Positions 27,189-34,765 of a stretch of 64,000 nt of DNA are shown in pieces. This DNA is from JACCZR01 sp963830065 (GTDB lineage Bacteria > Actinomycetota > Thermoleophilia > Solirubrobacterales > Thermoleophilaceae): positions 372,001-436,000 of the forward strand of contig CAWHLA010000006.1 of NCBI GenBank assembly GCA_963830065.1, given 5' to 3'. Under the pieces are notes generated by a model. It was not told the origin of the DNA and made no database searches. It worked only from the letters and a program-made list of their open reading frames with translations. The position numbers were made by a program, and so were the translations under genes. Position 1 is the first letter of the stretch. Each line of letters starts with the position of its first letter.

Positions 27189-27575
27189 ATGTCGCTGGCG
27201 AACGTCGAGGTCGTGCGACGGGCCTATGCCTTTCTCGAACGCGGCGAACTCCCGCTGGAGGTCTCCGATCCGGCGATTCGGCTCGACAACATCGCGGAAT
27301 CGCCGATCCCCGGGCCCTACTTCGGCCACGAAGGACTGCACCGCTGGTGGGAGGAACTTGTAGAGACGGCTCCTGGACTCCGACTGGAGCTCGCGGAAGT
27401 GATCGACGTAGGGGACGACCGCATAGTCGGGGTGCTTCGGTGGTACGGGACTCCGTTGGTTGAACAGATGCCCCCTTGGGCTGCCGTCCATTGGGTCAGG
27501 GGCGGTCTCATCTTCCGAACCGCCGGTTACCTGACGAAGCAGCAGGCCCTCGAAGCCGTGGGGCTGTCGGAGTAG
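27189..27575 (+). CDS. NTF2-like (SnoaL-type) protein
   Basis: A 128-residue cone-fold protein: MSLANVEVVRRAYAFLERGE at the N-terminus, GPYFGHEGLHRWWEELVE in the middle and KQQALEAVGLSE at the end. These are signatures of a family greatly expanded in Thermoleophilia, usually annotated nuclear transport factor 2 or SnoaL-like, with no defined substrate. It lies within the integrated element, 3 nt before a second member. Confidence 0.8.
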   Translation: MSLANVEVVRRAYAFLERGELPLEVSDPAIRLDNIAESPIPGPYFGHEGLHRWWEELVETAPGLRLELAEVIDVGDDRIVGVLRWYGTPLVEQMPPWAAVHWVRGGLIFRTAGYLTKQQALEAVGLSE

Positions 27576-27578
27576 GCG

Positions 27579-27980
27579 ATGTCGCAGGAGAACGTGGAGA
27601 TCGTGCGTGGGATCTACGCGCAATGGGCGCAAGGCCACATGCGGGCGGGCGTTGAAGTGTTCGATCCCGACATCGACTTCAAGTCGTTCCTGCCCGATGC
27701 CAACGATTGGGTCGTCGCCCGTGGACCTGCGGAAGTTGAAGCCTTCATGCGCGAGTTCCTCGCGCAGTGGGCGAACTACAGACTGATTGCCGAAGAGTTC
27801 CGCGATGCGGGTACCAAGGTCTTCGTCGGCGGACGCCAGGCGGCGCGCGGAAGGCTGAGCGGAGCCGAAGTCGAGCTGCCCATGCACTCTGCCTGGACGT
27901 TTCGCGCCGAGAAGGTAGTTGCGCTTCGGTTCACTCCGCTGCGCGAAGAGGCCCTCGAAGCCGCTGGCCTGTTGGAGTAG
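27579..27980 (+). CDS. NTF2-like (SnoaL-type) protein, second copy
   Basis: A 133-residue paralogue of the preceding gene, starting MSQENVEIVRGIYAQWAQGH and ending EEALEAAGLLE, with the FMREFLAQWANYRLIAEEF helix and AWTFRAEKVVALRFTPL strand. Only 3 nt separate the two genes, so they are translated from one message. They probably arose by tandem duplication but are clearly diverged. Substrate unknown. Confidence 0.8.
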   Translation: MSQENVEIVRGIYAQWAQGHMRAGVEVFDPDIDFKSFLPDANDWVVARGPAEVEAFMREFLAQWANYRLIAEEFRDAGTKVFVGGRQAARGRLSGAEVELPMHSAWTFRAEKVVALRFTPLREEALEAAGLLE

Positions 27981-27985
27981 GGACT

Positions 27986-28267
27986 TCACGCCGCCCTCCG
28001 CTTGGCCGGGTCAGAGACGGGTAGCTGAGCATCCGCGAGACCGCGCCAGGCGATCGCGGGAGACCCCGGCGCGGGACCGCCCTCACCAGCTTCCAGACCT
28101 GATTGGTGAGCAGCGACCAACTCGAGCGAAAGGTCGGCCAGACGGGCGGCGTGCGCTAGACAGACCCAGCGCTGTGGCAGCGCCTTCCCGCCGCAGCCGC
28201 CACCGCGGTGGGTGCAGCTCGTCCCGGGCTGGGGCCAGTTCGGCACTTGGTCCTCCCGCTCGGTCAC
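27986..28267 (-). CDS. Small Cys/His-rich hypothetical protein of the element
   Basis: A 93-residue frame on the minus strand, convergent with the NTF2-like pair. It contains SCTHRGGGCGGKALPQRWVC and a following LAHAARL, giving a possible Cys/His zinc site, then Ala-rich helix. GTG start overlaps the stop of a 33-codon charged frame (28264-28365) as GTGA, which supports translation. Resembles small phage zinc-finger proteins, but the family is not identified. Confidence 0.4.
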   Translation of the reverse strand: MTEREDQVPNWPQPGTSCTHRGGGCGGKALPQRWVCLAHAARLADLSLELVAAHQSGLEAGEGGPAPGSPAIAWRGLADAQLPVSDPAKRRAA

Positions 28268-28365
28268 GTCGCCTGCCGTTCCTTGCGATGGGCTTCCTGC
28301 GCATCGCGCTCGGCCTGCTTCTCCGCCTTGCGCCTCTCCCGCTCGGCTGCGTCCCTCGAGGCCAC
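28264..28365 (-). CDS. Possible 33-residue charged helical peptide
   Basis: A very short frame, GTG at 28365 to TGA at 28264, reading as one Arg/Glu/Lys/Ala-rich helix (ERERRKAEKQAERDAQEAHR). It is coupled to the Cys/His-rich gene by GTGA. The frame is also open upstream through the GTTGACC repeats, so it may instead be the tail of a lost larger gene. Weakly supported. Confidence 0.25.
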   Translation of the reverse strand: MASRDAAERERRKAEKQAERDAQEAHRKERQAT

Positions 28366-28367
28366 TT

Positions 28368-28387
28368 GTTGACCTGACTGTTGACCC
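28368..28387 (+). repeat. Tandem GTTGACC direct repeat near right element end
   Basis: Two GTTGACC copies at 12-bp spacing about 60 bp inside the right attachment site, mirroring the pair at 25647-25668. Suggested arm-type sites for the lost integrase. Inference only. Confidence 0.4.
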
Positions 28388-28444
28388 CGCCTCCTCCAGC
28401 GCTCGGCCGGAGGCGTTGGAAACCCGCTAGGCGCTGGGCTTCTT

Positions 28445-28484
28445 CATGGGCCGTGAAGGACTCGAACCTTCAACCTTGAGATTA
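28445..28484 (-). repeat. Right attachment-site copy (3' half of intact tRNA-Lys)
   Basis: Identical over 40 bp to 25503-25542. Identity stops at T28484, the base just beside the anticodon triplet, and at T28445 just beyond the tRNA 3' end. This copy restores a full tRNA after integration. Confidence 0.85.
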
Positions 28485-28519
28485 AGAGTCTCCTGCTCTA
28501 CCAGTTGAGCTAACGGCCC
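28448..28519 (-). tRNA. tRNA-Lys (anticodon CTT)
   Basis: Cloverleaf on the minus strand: acceptor GGGCCGT/ACGGCCC, D-arm GCTC/GAGC, anticodon loop CTCTTAA with CTT at 28485-28487, T-arm GAAGG-TTCGAGT-CCTTC, discriminator A. The outermost anticodon-stem pair (27-43) is a G-A mismatch. CCA is not encoded. Its 3' half is the integration target of the 3-kb element to its left. Confidence 0.95.
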
Positions 28520-28539
28520 CCGCGGAGCGGGGGGCGAGT

Positions 28540-28896
28540 TTAGTCCGCGCTCATGGCCACCGACGAGAGCGCTTCGTCGCGCGTCGCGTGGATGGGGAAG
28601 ACCCGGTCCAGACCGGTGATCTCGAAGATCTTGGTGATGTTCTGGTCGCTGCAGACCAGCGCGAGCGAGCCGCCCGCCGGGCGCAGCCGCTTCACACCGC
28701 CCACCAGCACGCCGAGCGTGGTGGAGTCGATGAACGTGGCCTCGGAGAGGTCCACCACGATCTTGGTCTTGCCGTTCTCGATCAGCTCCACCAGGCGCTC
28801 CTTGAACTCGGGCGCGGTGTAGAGGTCGACCTCTCCGCCCAGCTGGATCACGTGGGTCTCGGAGTCGATCTCCTCGTCCTGGATATTGAAGTTCAC
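28540..28896 (-). CDS. Anti-sigma factor antagonist (STAS domain)
   Basis: A 118-residue SpoIIAA/RsbV-like protein. The phosphoacceptor motif is FIDSTTLGVLVGG (Ser at about position 58), with the usual GEVDLYTAPEFKERL opening. Phosphorylation by an RsbW-type kinase would switch its binding. No kinase is adjacent; the window's RsbW-like gene is 26 kb away. The start has a GAGGAGAG Shine-Dalgarno, and TAGACT lies at 28933-28938, giving a leader of about 30 nt. Confidence 0.9.
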   Translation of the reverse strand: MNFNIQDEEIDSETHVIQLGGEVDLYTAPEFKERLVELIENGKTKIVVDLSEATFIDSTTLGVLVGGVKRLRPAGGSLALVCSDQNITKIFEITGLDRVFPIHATRDEALSSVAMSAD

Positions 28897-28945
28897 TTCT
28901 CTCCTCGAGTCCGGTGCCCTGAGATGAGCGAGAGTCTAAGCGGGC

Positions 28946-29638
28946 TCAGCCGCCCGGTGCGGGAGCGGGCGTCTGGGCCCCGCCCGCGCCACCCTGCTGC
29001 TGGGGCTGCTTGGCCTGCTCGACCGCCTGCTCGGCCTCCTTGCGCTGCGCTTTCGGCGCGAGCTCGATGGCCTTCTGACCGGCCAGGTCCGCCGTCCGCT
29101 TGTCCCCGGCCAGCGCTGCGTACTGGACCAGGCGCAAGTAGGCCTGCGGGCTCGGGTCCGCCTCCGCGATGATGCGCGACGCTCGCTCAGCCTCCTTGGG
29201 CCGGTTGAGGGCGGTCGGGTCGTAGATCTGCAGCGCCACGGTGGCCAGCGAGGTGTCGAGCTTCTTAGGCTCGAGCGCCAGGTAGCGCTCCCAGGCCCGG
29301 CCCGCCGCGTTCAGCGCCGGCTTGGCCGCCGGCGGGAAGCCCGCCTGGCTCGACGAGCCCTGGCTGCCGGCCAGCTGGTAGTTCGCGCGCACCAGGTCCC
29401 TCAGCGCCGCCTCGTCGCGCGGGTTGCGCTTCAGGCGCGCGTTGTCCTGGTCGATCCGCTTCTCGATCTGCCCGTTGCCGCTGCCCCCTCCGTCGTCGCC
29501 GGAGAAGATGTCGGCGATGCCGCCGGACACGTCGCTGCCCACGCCGAAGAAGACCAGCCCGCCGCCCATGAGAACGGCCAGCGTGAGGTAGGTGGCCTGC
29601 ACCACCCGGCGGCGCTTGCCTTGGAGGTCGAACAGCAT
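28946..29638 (-). CDS. Membrane-anchored TPR-like protein
   Basis: A 230-residue protein with one N-terminal transmembrane helix (about 14-32, VVQATYLTLAVLMGGGLVFF), a Gly/Asp/Ser linker (about 40-56) and helical repeats of TPR type (RLKRNPRDEAALRDLVRANYQ; AYLRLVQYAALAGDKRTAD), ending in Pro/Gln/Gly-rich sequence. Probably extracytoplasmic scaffolding. It follows tatC by 18 nt, so it is likely cotranscribed with the Tat genes, but a Tat role is not established. Confidence 0.6.
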   Translation of the reverse strand: MLFDLQGKRRRVVQATYLTLAVLMGGGLVFFGVGSDVSGGIADIFSGDDGGGSGNGQIEKRIDQDNARLKRNPRDEAALRDLVRANYQLAGSQGSSSQAGFPPAAKPALNAAGRAWERYLALEPKKLDTSLATVALQIYDPTALNRPKEAERASRIIAEADPSPQAYLRLVQYAALAGDKRTADLAGQKAIELAPKAQRKEAEQAVEQAKQPQQQGGAGGAQTPAPAPGG

Positions 29639-29656
29639 GGGGCCCCGGAAGGCTAG

Positions 29657-30406
29657 CTAGTCGTCGGGCACGGGCTGCGGACCGCCGACGAACGACGCCA
29701 AGACGATCGAGAGCTCGTAGAGCAGGTAGAGCGGGAGCGTCTCGAGGAGCATCGTCACCGGGTCGATGGTCGGCAGGAGGGCCGCGACCACCGCGCAGGC
29801 CAGGAAAGCGTAGCGGCGGTTCTTGCGGAGCTTCTTAGGAGTGGTGAGGCCGGCGCGCACGGCGATGACTATCCCGACCGGGAGCTGAAAGCCGATGCCC
29901 ATCGCGGCCATCGTCAGCGTGACGAACGAGTAGTAGTCCTTCGCTCTGACCTGGGTGTTGAACTGGTCGGAGTTGAAGCTGAGCAGGAAGTCGATCGCCG
30001 GCGGGAGGACGATGAAGTAGCAGAAGACCACGCCGCCGATGAACAGGAACGGGACCAGCAGGAGCATCGGGGTGGCGATGCGTCGCTCCTCGGGGCTGAA
30101 GGCCGGCAGCACGAAGGCGTACAGCTCGTACAAGATCATCGGAAGGGCGATCAGGATGGCCGCGTAGGCCGAGTTGGTCAGCGTGGTGGTGAAAGCCTCG
30201 GTGACACCGAAGGTGATCGGCTCGGGCAGGTTCTTCGGCAGCGGATGGTTGACGATGTCCAGGATCCGCTCGTTCTGCCAGCCGGCGAACGCGAAGGCGA
30301 CGCCGAACGCCGCAATCGAGACGAACAGACGGGAGCGAAGCTCACCCAGGTGGTCGACGACCGACATGCGGTCGTCGTGCTTGGCGACGGGGCGCCTACG
30401 CGGCAC
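29657..30406 (-). CDS. tatC: Sec-independent translocase TatC
   Basis: A 249-residue six-helix membrane protein, the receptor for twin-arginine signal peptides. Family features: MSVVDHLGELRSRL near residue 14 (cytoplasmic Glu of the signal-binding site), the FSPEERR loop after LPAFS, and PVGIVIAVRAGL. A good substrate in the window is the Rieske protein, whose N-terminus has TRRGLMTGGA. Lies 20 nt downstream of tatA. Confidence 0.93.
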   Translation of the reverse strand: MPRRRPVAKHDDRMSVVDHLGELRSRLFVSIAAFGVAFAFAGWQNERILDIVNHPLPKNLPEPITFGVTEAFTTTLTNSAYAAILIALPMILYELYAFVLPAFSPEERRIATPMLLLVPFLFIGGVVFCYFIVLPPAIDFLLSFNSDQFNTQVRAKDYYSFVTLTMAAMGIGFQLPVGIVIAVRAGLTTPKKLRKNRRYAFLACAVVAALLPTIDPVTMLLETLPLYLLYELSIVLASFVGGPQPVPDD

Positions 30407-30425
30407 GCGCCGCGCCCCTGACGGA

Positions 30426-30662
30426 CTAGCCAGAGCTGCGGTCGCCCGCGCCGGCGGGCTGCTCGCTCTCGGACCGGCTGACGTTCTCCGGCGAGCCTTC
30501 CTCGAGCTCGTCGTGGTCCTTGCTCTTGCCGGTCACGGAGTCCTTGAACTCGCGCATCCCCCTGCCCATCGAGCGGCCCAGATCCGGCAGGCGCTTCGGG
30601 CCGAAGATGATCAGGACGATTACCAGGACGATGATGATCTCTAACGGGCCGATGTTCGGCAT
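30426..30662 (-). CDS. tatA: Sec-independent translocase TatA
   Basis: A 78-residue protein with a short N-out transmembrane helix (LEIIIVLVIVLIIFG), the FGPKRLPDLGRSMGRGMREFK hinge and amphipathic helix, split here by residue 21 or so, and an acidic Ser-rich tail. It polymerises to form the pore-like pathway with TatC. A TTGGAG Shine-Dalgarno precedes the ATG. Confidence 0.92.
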   Translation of the reverse strand: MPNIGPLEIIIVLVIVLIIFGPKRLPDLGRSMGRGMREFKDSVTGKSKDHDELEEGSPENVSRSESEQPAGAGDRSSG

Positions 30663-30723
30663 ACAGACTCCAAGGTTGGACTGCTTGTGACCATGGTAGC
30701 TGCGGTCGGGGGGCCCGGCTGGA

Positions 30724-31293
30724 TCACCGCCTGTCGAAGTTGAGGTAGAAGCGGCTCGGCGTCGGCTCCGCCTGGCCCTGGTACTTCGAGCCCGTTTCGC
30801 CGCTGCCGTAGGGCCGCTCGACGGGCCCGTCCATGCGCATGAAGGAGATCTGCCCGATCGGCATCCCGTGGTAGATCGTGATCGGCAGGTTGGCCACGTT
30901 GGACAGCTCCAGCGTGAGGTTGCCCGAGAAGCCGCTGTCCACGAAGCCGGCGGTGGAGTGGATCAGGAGCCCGAGCCGGCCCAGAGAGCTCTTTCCCTCC
31001 AGGCGAGCCACGAGGTCGTTGGGAAGCGTCACGCGCTCCAGCGTCTGCCCCAGCACGAACTCGCCGGGGTGCAGGATGAACGGGGCGTCCCCATCGACCT
31101 CCACCTTCTCGGTCAGGTCGTCCATCGGCTGACGGACGTCGATGTAGGGGTAGCGGCCGTTGTGGAACACCCGGAAGCTGCGGTCCACGCGCACGTCGAT
31201 CGACGACGGCTGGACGAGATCGGGGTCGTACGGATCGACCACGATCCGGCCCTGTTCGATCTCCTCGCGGATGGTGCGATCGCTGAGAACCAC
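30724..31293 (-). CDS. dcd: dCTP deaminase (probably bifunctional, dUMP-forming)
   Basis: A 189-residue trimeric enzyme. The catalytic core reads RLEGKSSLGRLGLLIHSTAG followed by FVDSGFSGNLTLELSN. The HSTAGFVD version with Gly after Ala is that of mycobacterial DCD-DUT, which deaminates and also hydrolyses to dUMP, rather than the E. coli form with HVTAHRID. GTG start, TAGACT 9 nt upstream. Confidence 0.92.
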   Translation of the reverse strand: MVLSDRTIREEIEQGRIVVDPYDPDLVQPSSIDVRVDRSFRVFHNGRYPYIDVRQPMDDLTEKVEVDGDAPFILHPGEFVLGQTLERVTLPNDLVARLEGKSSLGRLGLLIHSTAGFVDSGFSGNLTLELSNVANLPITIYHGMPIGQISFMRMDGPVERPYGSGETGSKYQGQAEPTPSRFYLNFDRR

Positions 31294-31302
31294 GCGGGCG
31301 TC

Positions 31303-31308
31303 AGTCTA
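31303..31308 (-). promoter_or_regulatory. -10-like hexamer TAGACT ahead of dcd
   Basis: On the minus strand TAGACT is followed by 9 nt and then the GTG of dcd, leaving no room for a leader. Same motif and spacing as purA. Leaderless promoter inferred. Confidence 0.5.
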
Positions 31309-31354
31309 GGGGCGGCTCAAGTCGCCCCGGTCCAGAGCCGATATCGGTCTCAAC

Positions 31355-31536
31355 GTGAACGGAGAGGGAGCCCATCAGGTCAAGAAGGTGGTCCTCCCCA
31401 GCGGCAAGACCATCGAGGTCGTGCTCTTCCGCGAGCGCGACGGCGCACCGGCGACTCCCCGGCCGAGCACGAGCAGGACCTGAGCGTCTGCGTCCGCTGC
31501 GAGCGCCACATGGTCTACCCCCGTCGAGTGTTTTAG
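31355..31536 (+). pseudogene. Frameshifted small zinc-ribbon-like gene
   Basis: From GTG 31355 one frame reads HQVKKVVLPSGKTIEVVLFR and stops at 31483. The next frame then gives AEHEQDLSVCVRCERHMVYP, ending at 31536. Together they resemble a short actinobacterial protein with a VVLPSGKTIEVV start and a CxxC ribbon, but the pieces are in different frames and the usual second CxxC part is gone. A change around 31445-31470 (near a CCCC run) is needed to join them. Probably a decayed gene; programmed slippage is a less likely alternative. Confidence 0.4.
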
Positions 31537-32511
31537 CTAGGCATACCGCTCGACCACGCCGTCGGCCACCAGGTCGAGGGCGCGGCGGCGGGCTTCGGGC
31601 AGCTCCAGCCCGGTCAGGGCGGCCTTCGCCTCGGCCACGTGGTGCAGGGCCTCTCCTCTCACCTCGCCCAGCGCGCCCGAGGTCGCGATGTGGTCGCAGA
31701 CCGCGGCCGCCCGTGCGGGGCCTATTGCCACCTGACGCAGGTCGAGCCCCGCCAGCTCGGGGTCGCGACGGCGGGCGAGGATGAGGGGCAGGGTCACCGT
31801 CCCGTCCAAGAGATCGGCCCCGCGCGGCTTGCCGGTCCGCTCCGGTGGCCCGGAGACGTCGAGCACGTCGTCGAGCAGCTGGAAGGCCAGCCCGATGCGC
31901 TCGCCGAAGCGCCCGAGCGCGTTCGCGGCTCCTGGCTCGCCGCCGAGCAGCGCCCCCATCCGACAGGCGGCCTCGAACAGGGTCGCCGTCTTCAGCCGGC
32001 AGCGCTCCTCGTAGCGCTCGGGCGTGACGTCCATGGACCACGCGTCGGCCCGCTGCATCAGCTCGCCGCGCACCAGGCCATCAGAGGCACCCGACAGGAC
32101 CCTCACCGCCTCCGCGCTTCCCGTGGCCGCCAGCTCGGCGAACGCGCGCGAGAACAGCAGGTCCCCGGTGGCGGTGGCCGCCTCGCGCCCGCCCGAGCTG
32201 AACACCGTGGGGCGGCCGCGGCGAAGCTCCGCGCGGTCGAGCACGTCGTCGTGCACCAGCGTGGCCATGTGCAGCAGCTCAACGGCGACCGCGGCGGGCA
32301 GGGCGGGCTCGCCGTCGGAGGCGCACAGGAACACCAGCAGGGGGCGCAGCCGCTTGCCGCCCGCCGACAGCGTCCCCGCCGCGTGCGCACTGAGGTCCGC
32401 CCCGTGGCCCTCGGCCACCTCGGCGAGGCGGCTCTCGGTCCGGTGCATCATGCGCGACAGCTCCACGCCGCCGGCCTCGAGCACCGGCGCCAGCTCGGCG
32501 GGCGTGCTCAC
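31537..32511 (-). CDS. Long-chain polyprenyl diphosphate synthase
   Basis: A 324-residue trans-prenyltransferase that builds the isoprenoid tail, probably of menaquinone. Two Asp-rich motifs are seen: DDVLD at 88-92 (first, within LVHDDVLDRAELRRGRPT) and DDVLD at 214-218 (second, within FQLLDDVLDVSG). GGKRLRP at 51-57 binds IPP. GTG start at 32511 overlaps the menG stop (GTGA), tying it to quinone synthesis. Chain length cannot be read from sequence. Confidence 0.88.
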   Translation of the reverse strand: MSTPAELAPVLEAGGVELSRMMHRTESRLAEVAEGHGADLSAHAAGTLSAGGKRLRPLLVFLCASDGEPALPAAVAVELLHMATLVHDDVLDRAELRRGRPTVFSSGGREAATATGDLLFSRAFAELAATGSAEAVRVLSGASDGLVRGELMQRADAWSMDVTPERYEERCRLKTATLFEAACRMGALLGGEPGAANALGRFGERIGLAFQLLDDVLDVSGPPERTGKPRGADLLDGTVTLPLILARRRDPELAGLDLRQVAIGPARAAAVCDHIATSGALGEVRGEALHHVAEAKAALTGLELPEARRRALDLVADGVVERYA

Positions 32512-33191
32512 CGGACCGTCCCCGTATGCAGCGCGATGATTCCGCCCGCGGTGAGCAGCCAACGAACGTCGCTCAGGCCGGCGGCGTCCATGTGGGCGGC
32601 CAGGCCCTCGGGGCCGGGAAAGCGGCGGACCGAGTTGGGCAGGTAGTCGTAGGCGTCGGGGTCGCCGGCCAGGCGGCCCAGCACGGGGACGACGTGGTCG
32701 AACCACACCTCGAAGAAGCGCGACAGCGGTGGCCTCTGGGGCGTGGTGATCTCCAGGACCACCACGCGCCCGCCTGGGCGGACCACCCGCACCATCTCCT
32801 CTAGCCCGCGGGAGAGGTCGTCGAAGTTGCGCGCCCCGAAGCCCACCGTGGCGGCGGCGAACTCGTCGTCGGCGAAGGGCAACGCCAGCGCGTTGCCCGA
32901 GCGCCAGGCGATCGTGGGCTCCTTGTCGCGTGCCAGGCTCAGCATCTCCTCTGAGAAGTCGAGCCCGGTGACCTCGGCTCCGCGGCTCCTGAGCTCGATG
33001 GCCAGGTCGCCGGTGCCGGTGGCCACGTCGAGCGCCTTGGACCCCTCGACCACAGCGGCCAGGTCGGCGGCGCGGCGGCGCCAGCGCTGGTCGAGCCCGG
33101 CGGTCATCACCGAGTTCATCCGGTCGTAGACGCGGGCGATGCGGTCGAACATCGCCTGCACCTGGTTCTCGGGGAGGGTCCCCGAGCTCAC
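32508..33191 (-). CDS. menG: Demethylmenaquinone methyltransferase
   Basis: A 227-residue SAM-dependent methyltransferase of the UbiE/MenG family. N-terminal VQAMFDRIARVYDRMNSVMT is the family signature; motif I is LDVATGTGDLA, and later GFGARNFDD, LEEMVRVVRPGGRVVVLEI. It performs the last step of menaquinone synthesis, which suits the adjacent menaquinol-oxidising complex. Spacing to the cytochrome genes upstream is 10 nt, so one operon is likely. Confidence 0.9.
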   Translation of the reverse strand: MSSGTLPENQVQAMFDRIARVYDRMNSVMTAGLDQRWRRRAADLAAVVEGSKALDVATGTGDLAIELRSRGAEVTGLDFSEEMLSLARDKEPTIAWRSGNALALPFADDEFAAATVGFGARNFDDLSRGLEEMVRVVRPGGRVVVLEITTPQRPPLSRFFEVWFDHVVPVLGRLAGDPDAYDYLPNSVRRFPGPEGLAAHMDAAGLSDVRWLLTAGGIIALHTGTVR

Positions 33192-33201
33192 GCCGACAGG
33201 G

Positions 33202-33918
33202 CTACTGCTCGGACTTCAGGGACGCGACGTACTGAACGAGCTTGTCGAACTGCTCCGGATGCTCCTTGCGCAGCGTGTCGTACTTCGGCATGGGCGCGGT
33301 CGGGTTGACCAGCGTGCGGGCGATCGCGTCGGGTCCGAGCCGGTCGCCGATGTTGGTCAGGGGCGGCCCGAGAGTGTTGCCGTTCTCGCCGATCTTGTGG
33401 CAGCCAAGGCACCCCGACGAGGCGGTGATCTCCTTGCCCTCCGTGAACTGGGGGGAGGTGGCCAGCTCGATCTCCGTCGGGGCGCCGGCCAGCGCTCCGA
33501 GCACCGAGAGGTAGGCCATCGCGCCGATGGTGGCCACGGCGGCCGTCATGGCGATCGGGCGGCGCAGCGGATGACGCTCCGGCCCCCGGTCGATGAAGGG
33601 CAGGATGATCAGCAGGATCAGGCAGATGGTGGGGATGCCGATCGTGGCCAGGAAGACCAGCGCCGGCGGCTTGACCACCCGCAGCAGCTCGAAGAGGAAG
33701 AAGAAGTACCACTCGGGTCGCGGCGTGTAGGTGGTGGTGGTCGGGTCGGCGCGCGGACCCAGCTCGGCGCCGAACAGGATCGCCATCGTGATGATGACCA
33801 GCAGCACGATGCAGGCCATCAGGCCGTCCTTGTAGACGGCATAAGGGAAGAACGGCTTCCCCTGGGACTTCAGGACGGAGTAATCGCGGAGGTACTTCTC
33901 CTTCTCGCGCGCGTCCAA
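33202..33918 (-). CDS. qcrC: Cytochrome b subunit-IV/cytochrome c fusion of the menaquinol:cytochrome c reductase
   Basis: A 238-residue membrane protein joining the C-terminal half of cytochrome b (three helices; PEWYFFFLFELLR at 68-80 carries the Qo-site PEWY motif) to a cytochrome c domain with CLGCH (Cys170, Cys173, His174) and a probable axial Met in APMPKYD. The same arrangement is known from Bacillus QcrC. It receives electrons from the Rieske protein and passes them to a c-type acceptor or oxidase. Next to qcrB with one base between. Confidence 0.88.
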   Translation of the reverse strand: MDAREKEKYLRDYSVLKSQGKPFFPYAVYKDGLMACIVLLVIITMAILFGAELGPRADPTTTTYTPRPEWYFFFLFELLRVVKPPALVFLATIGIPTICLILLIILPFIDRGPERHPLRRPIAMTAAVATIGAMAYLSVLGALAGAPTEIELATSPQFTEGKEITASSGCLGCHKIGENGNTLGPPLTNIGDRLGPDAIARTLVNPTAPMPKYDTLRKEHPEQFDKLVQYVASLKSEQ

Positions 33919-33919
33919 G

Positions 33920-34765
33920 CTAGATCGCCTCTTCTTCGAGGTTCTTCTTCTCCGCCTTGATCCACGGCGGTGCCGTGGTGCCGAGCTTGGACACCAGGTA
34001 CAGGTGCGCGCCGATCAGCACAGCGATCAGCCCAGGTACCAACAGCATGTGGATCGCATAGAAGCGCGACAAGGTCGCTTGGCCGAACTCGGCGCCGCCT
34101 CTCAGGAAATCCGCCAGGTAGGGCCCCATCACCGGGCCCGAAGCGTTGATGTTCACGCCCACCACCGTGGCCCAGAAGGACCGCTGGTCAAACGGCAGCA
34201 GGTAACCGGTGAAGCCCATGGCGAGGGTCAGCACGAGCAGCACCACGCCGATGACCCAGTTGATCTCGCGCGGGTACTTGTAGGCGCCGAAGATGAACAC
34301 CCGGCCCATGTGCAGGAAGATCAGGATGATCATCACCGTCGAGCCCCAGCGGTGCATTCCGCGCACGAACTCGCCGAGGAAGACCTCGTTGGTGATGTGC
34401 GCCGCCGAGTCATAGGCGCGCGAGGGGTCGGGCTCGTAGTACATCGCCAGGAACACCCCGGTGACCGCCTGCGAGAGGAAGGCGAACATCGTCGCCGAGC
34501 CCAGCGTGTAGAACCACGTGTTGCCCTTCGGCGTCTTCCGGTAGAGGAAGCCCCGCAGGAAGGGGCTCATCCCTGTGCGCTCGTCGATGTAGCCGACCGC
34601 GGCGGCGGTGCCCTCGACGCCGAGGTCCTTGGCCTTCTCGACCTTGCCCGGCTCCTTGGTGGTCGTGCCCCCGTTGCCGGCGGGCTCGTCGCCGTTGCCG
34701 TTGCCTCCCGGCCGCGGCGGCGTCGGGCGCAGGAACTTGGGAAGCGGCGGGGACGGGAGCTTCAT
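33920..34765 (-). CDS. qcrB: Cytochrome b N-terminal subunit of the menaquinol:cytochrome c reductase
   Basis: A 281-residue protein: a Pro/Gly-rich cytoplasmic extension (about 1-60) then four membrane helices with heme-b histidines in VRGMHRWGSTVMIILIFLHMG and later RFYAIHMLLVPG, plus GFTGYLLPFDQRSFWATVVG. This is the split (b6-like) cytochrome b. ATG 34765 is chosen because it overlaps the Rieske stop as ATGA; an upstream in-frame extension would lie inside that gene. Confidence 0.88.
   Translation of the reverse strand: MKLPSPPLPKFLRPTPPRPGGNGNGDEPAGNGGTTTKEPGKVEKAKDLGVEGTAAAVGYIDERTGMSPFLRGFLYRKTPKGNTWFYTLGSATMFAFLSQAVTGVFLAMYYEPDPSRAYDSAAHITNEVFLGEFVRGMHRWGSTVMIILIFLHMGRVFIFGAYKYPREINWVIGVVLLVLTLAMGFTGYLLPFDQRSFWATVVGVNINASGPVMGPYLADFLRGGAEFGQATLSRFYAIHMLLVPGLIAVLIGAHLYLVSKLGTTAPPWIKAEKKNLEEEAI

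Noticed and set aside
28083..28304. Alternative minus-strand frame of 73 codons in the element
   Set aside because: Arg/Pro-rich without motifs, and it overlaps the better-supported Cys/His-rich frame.
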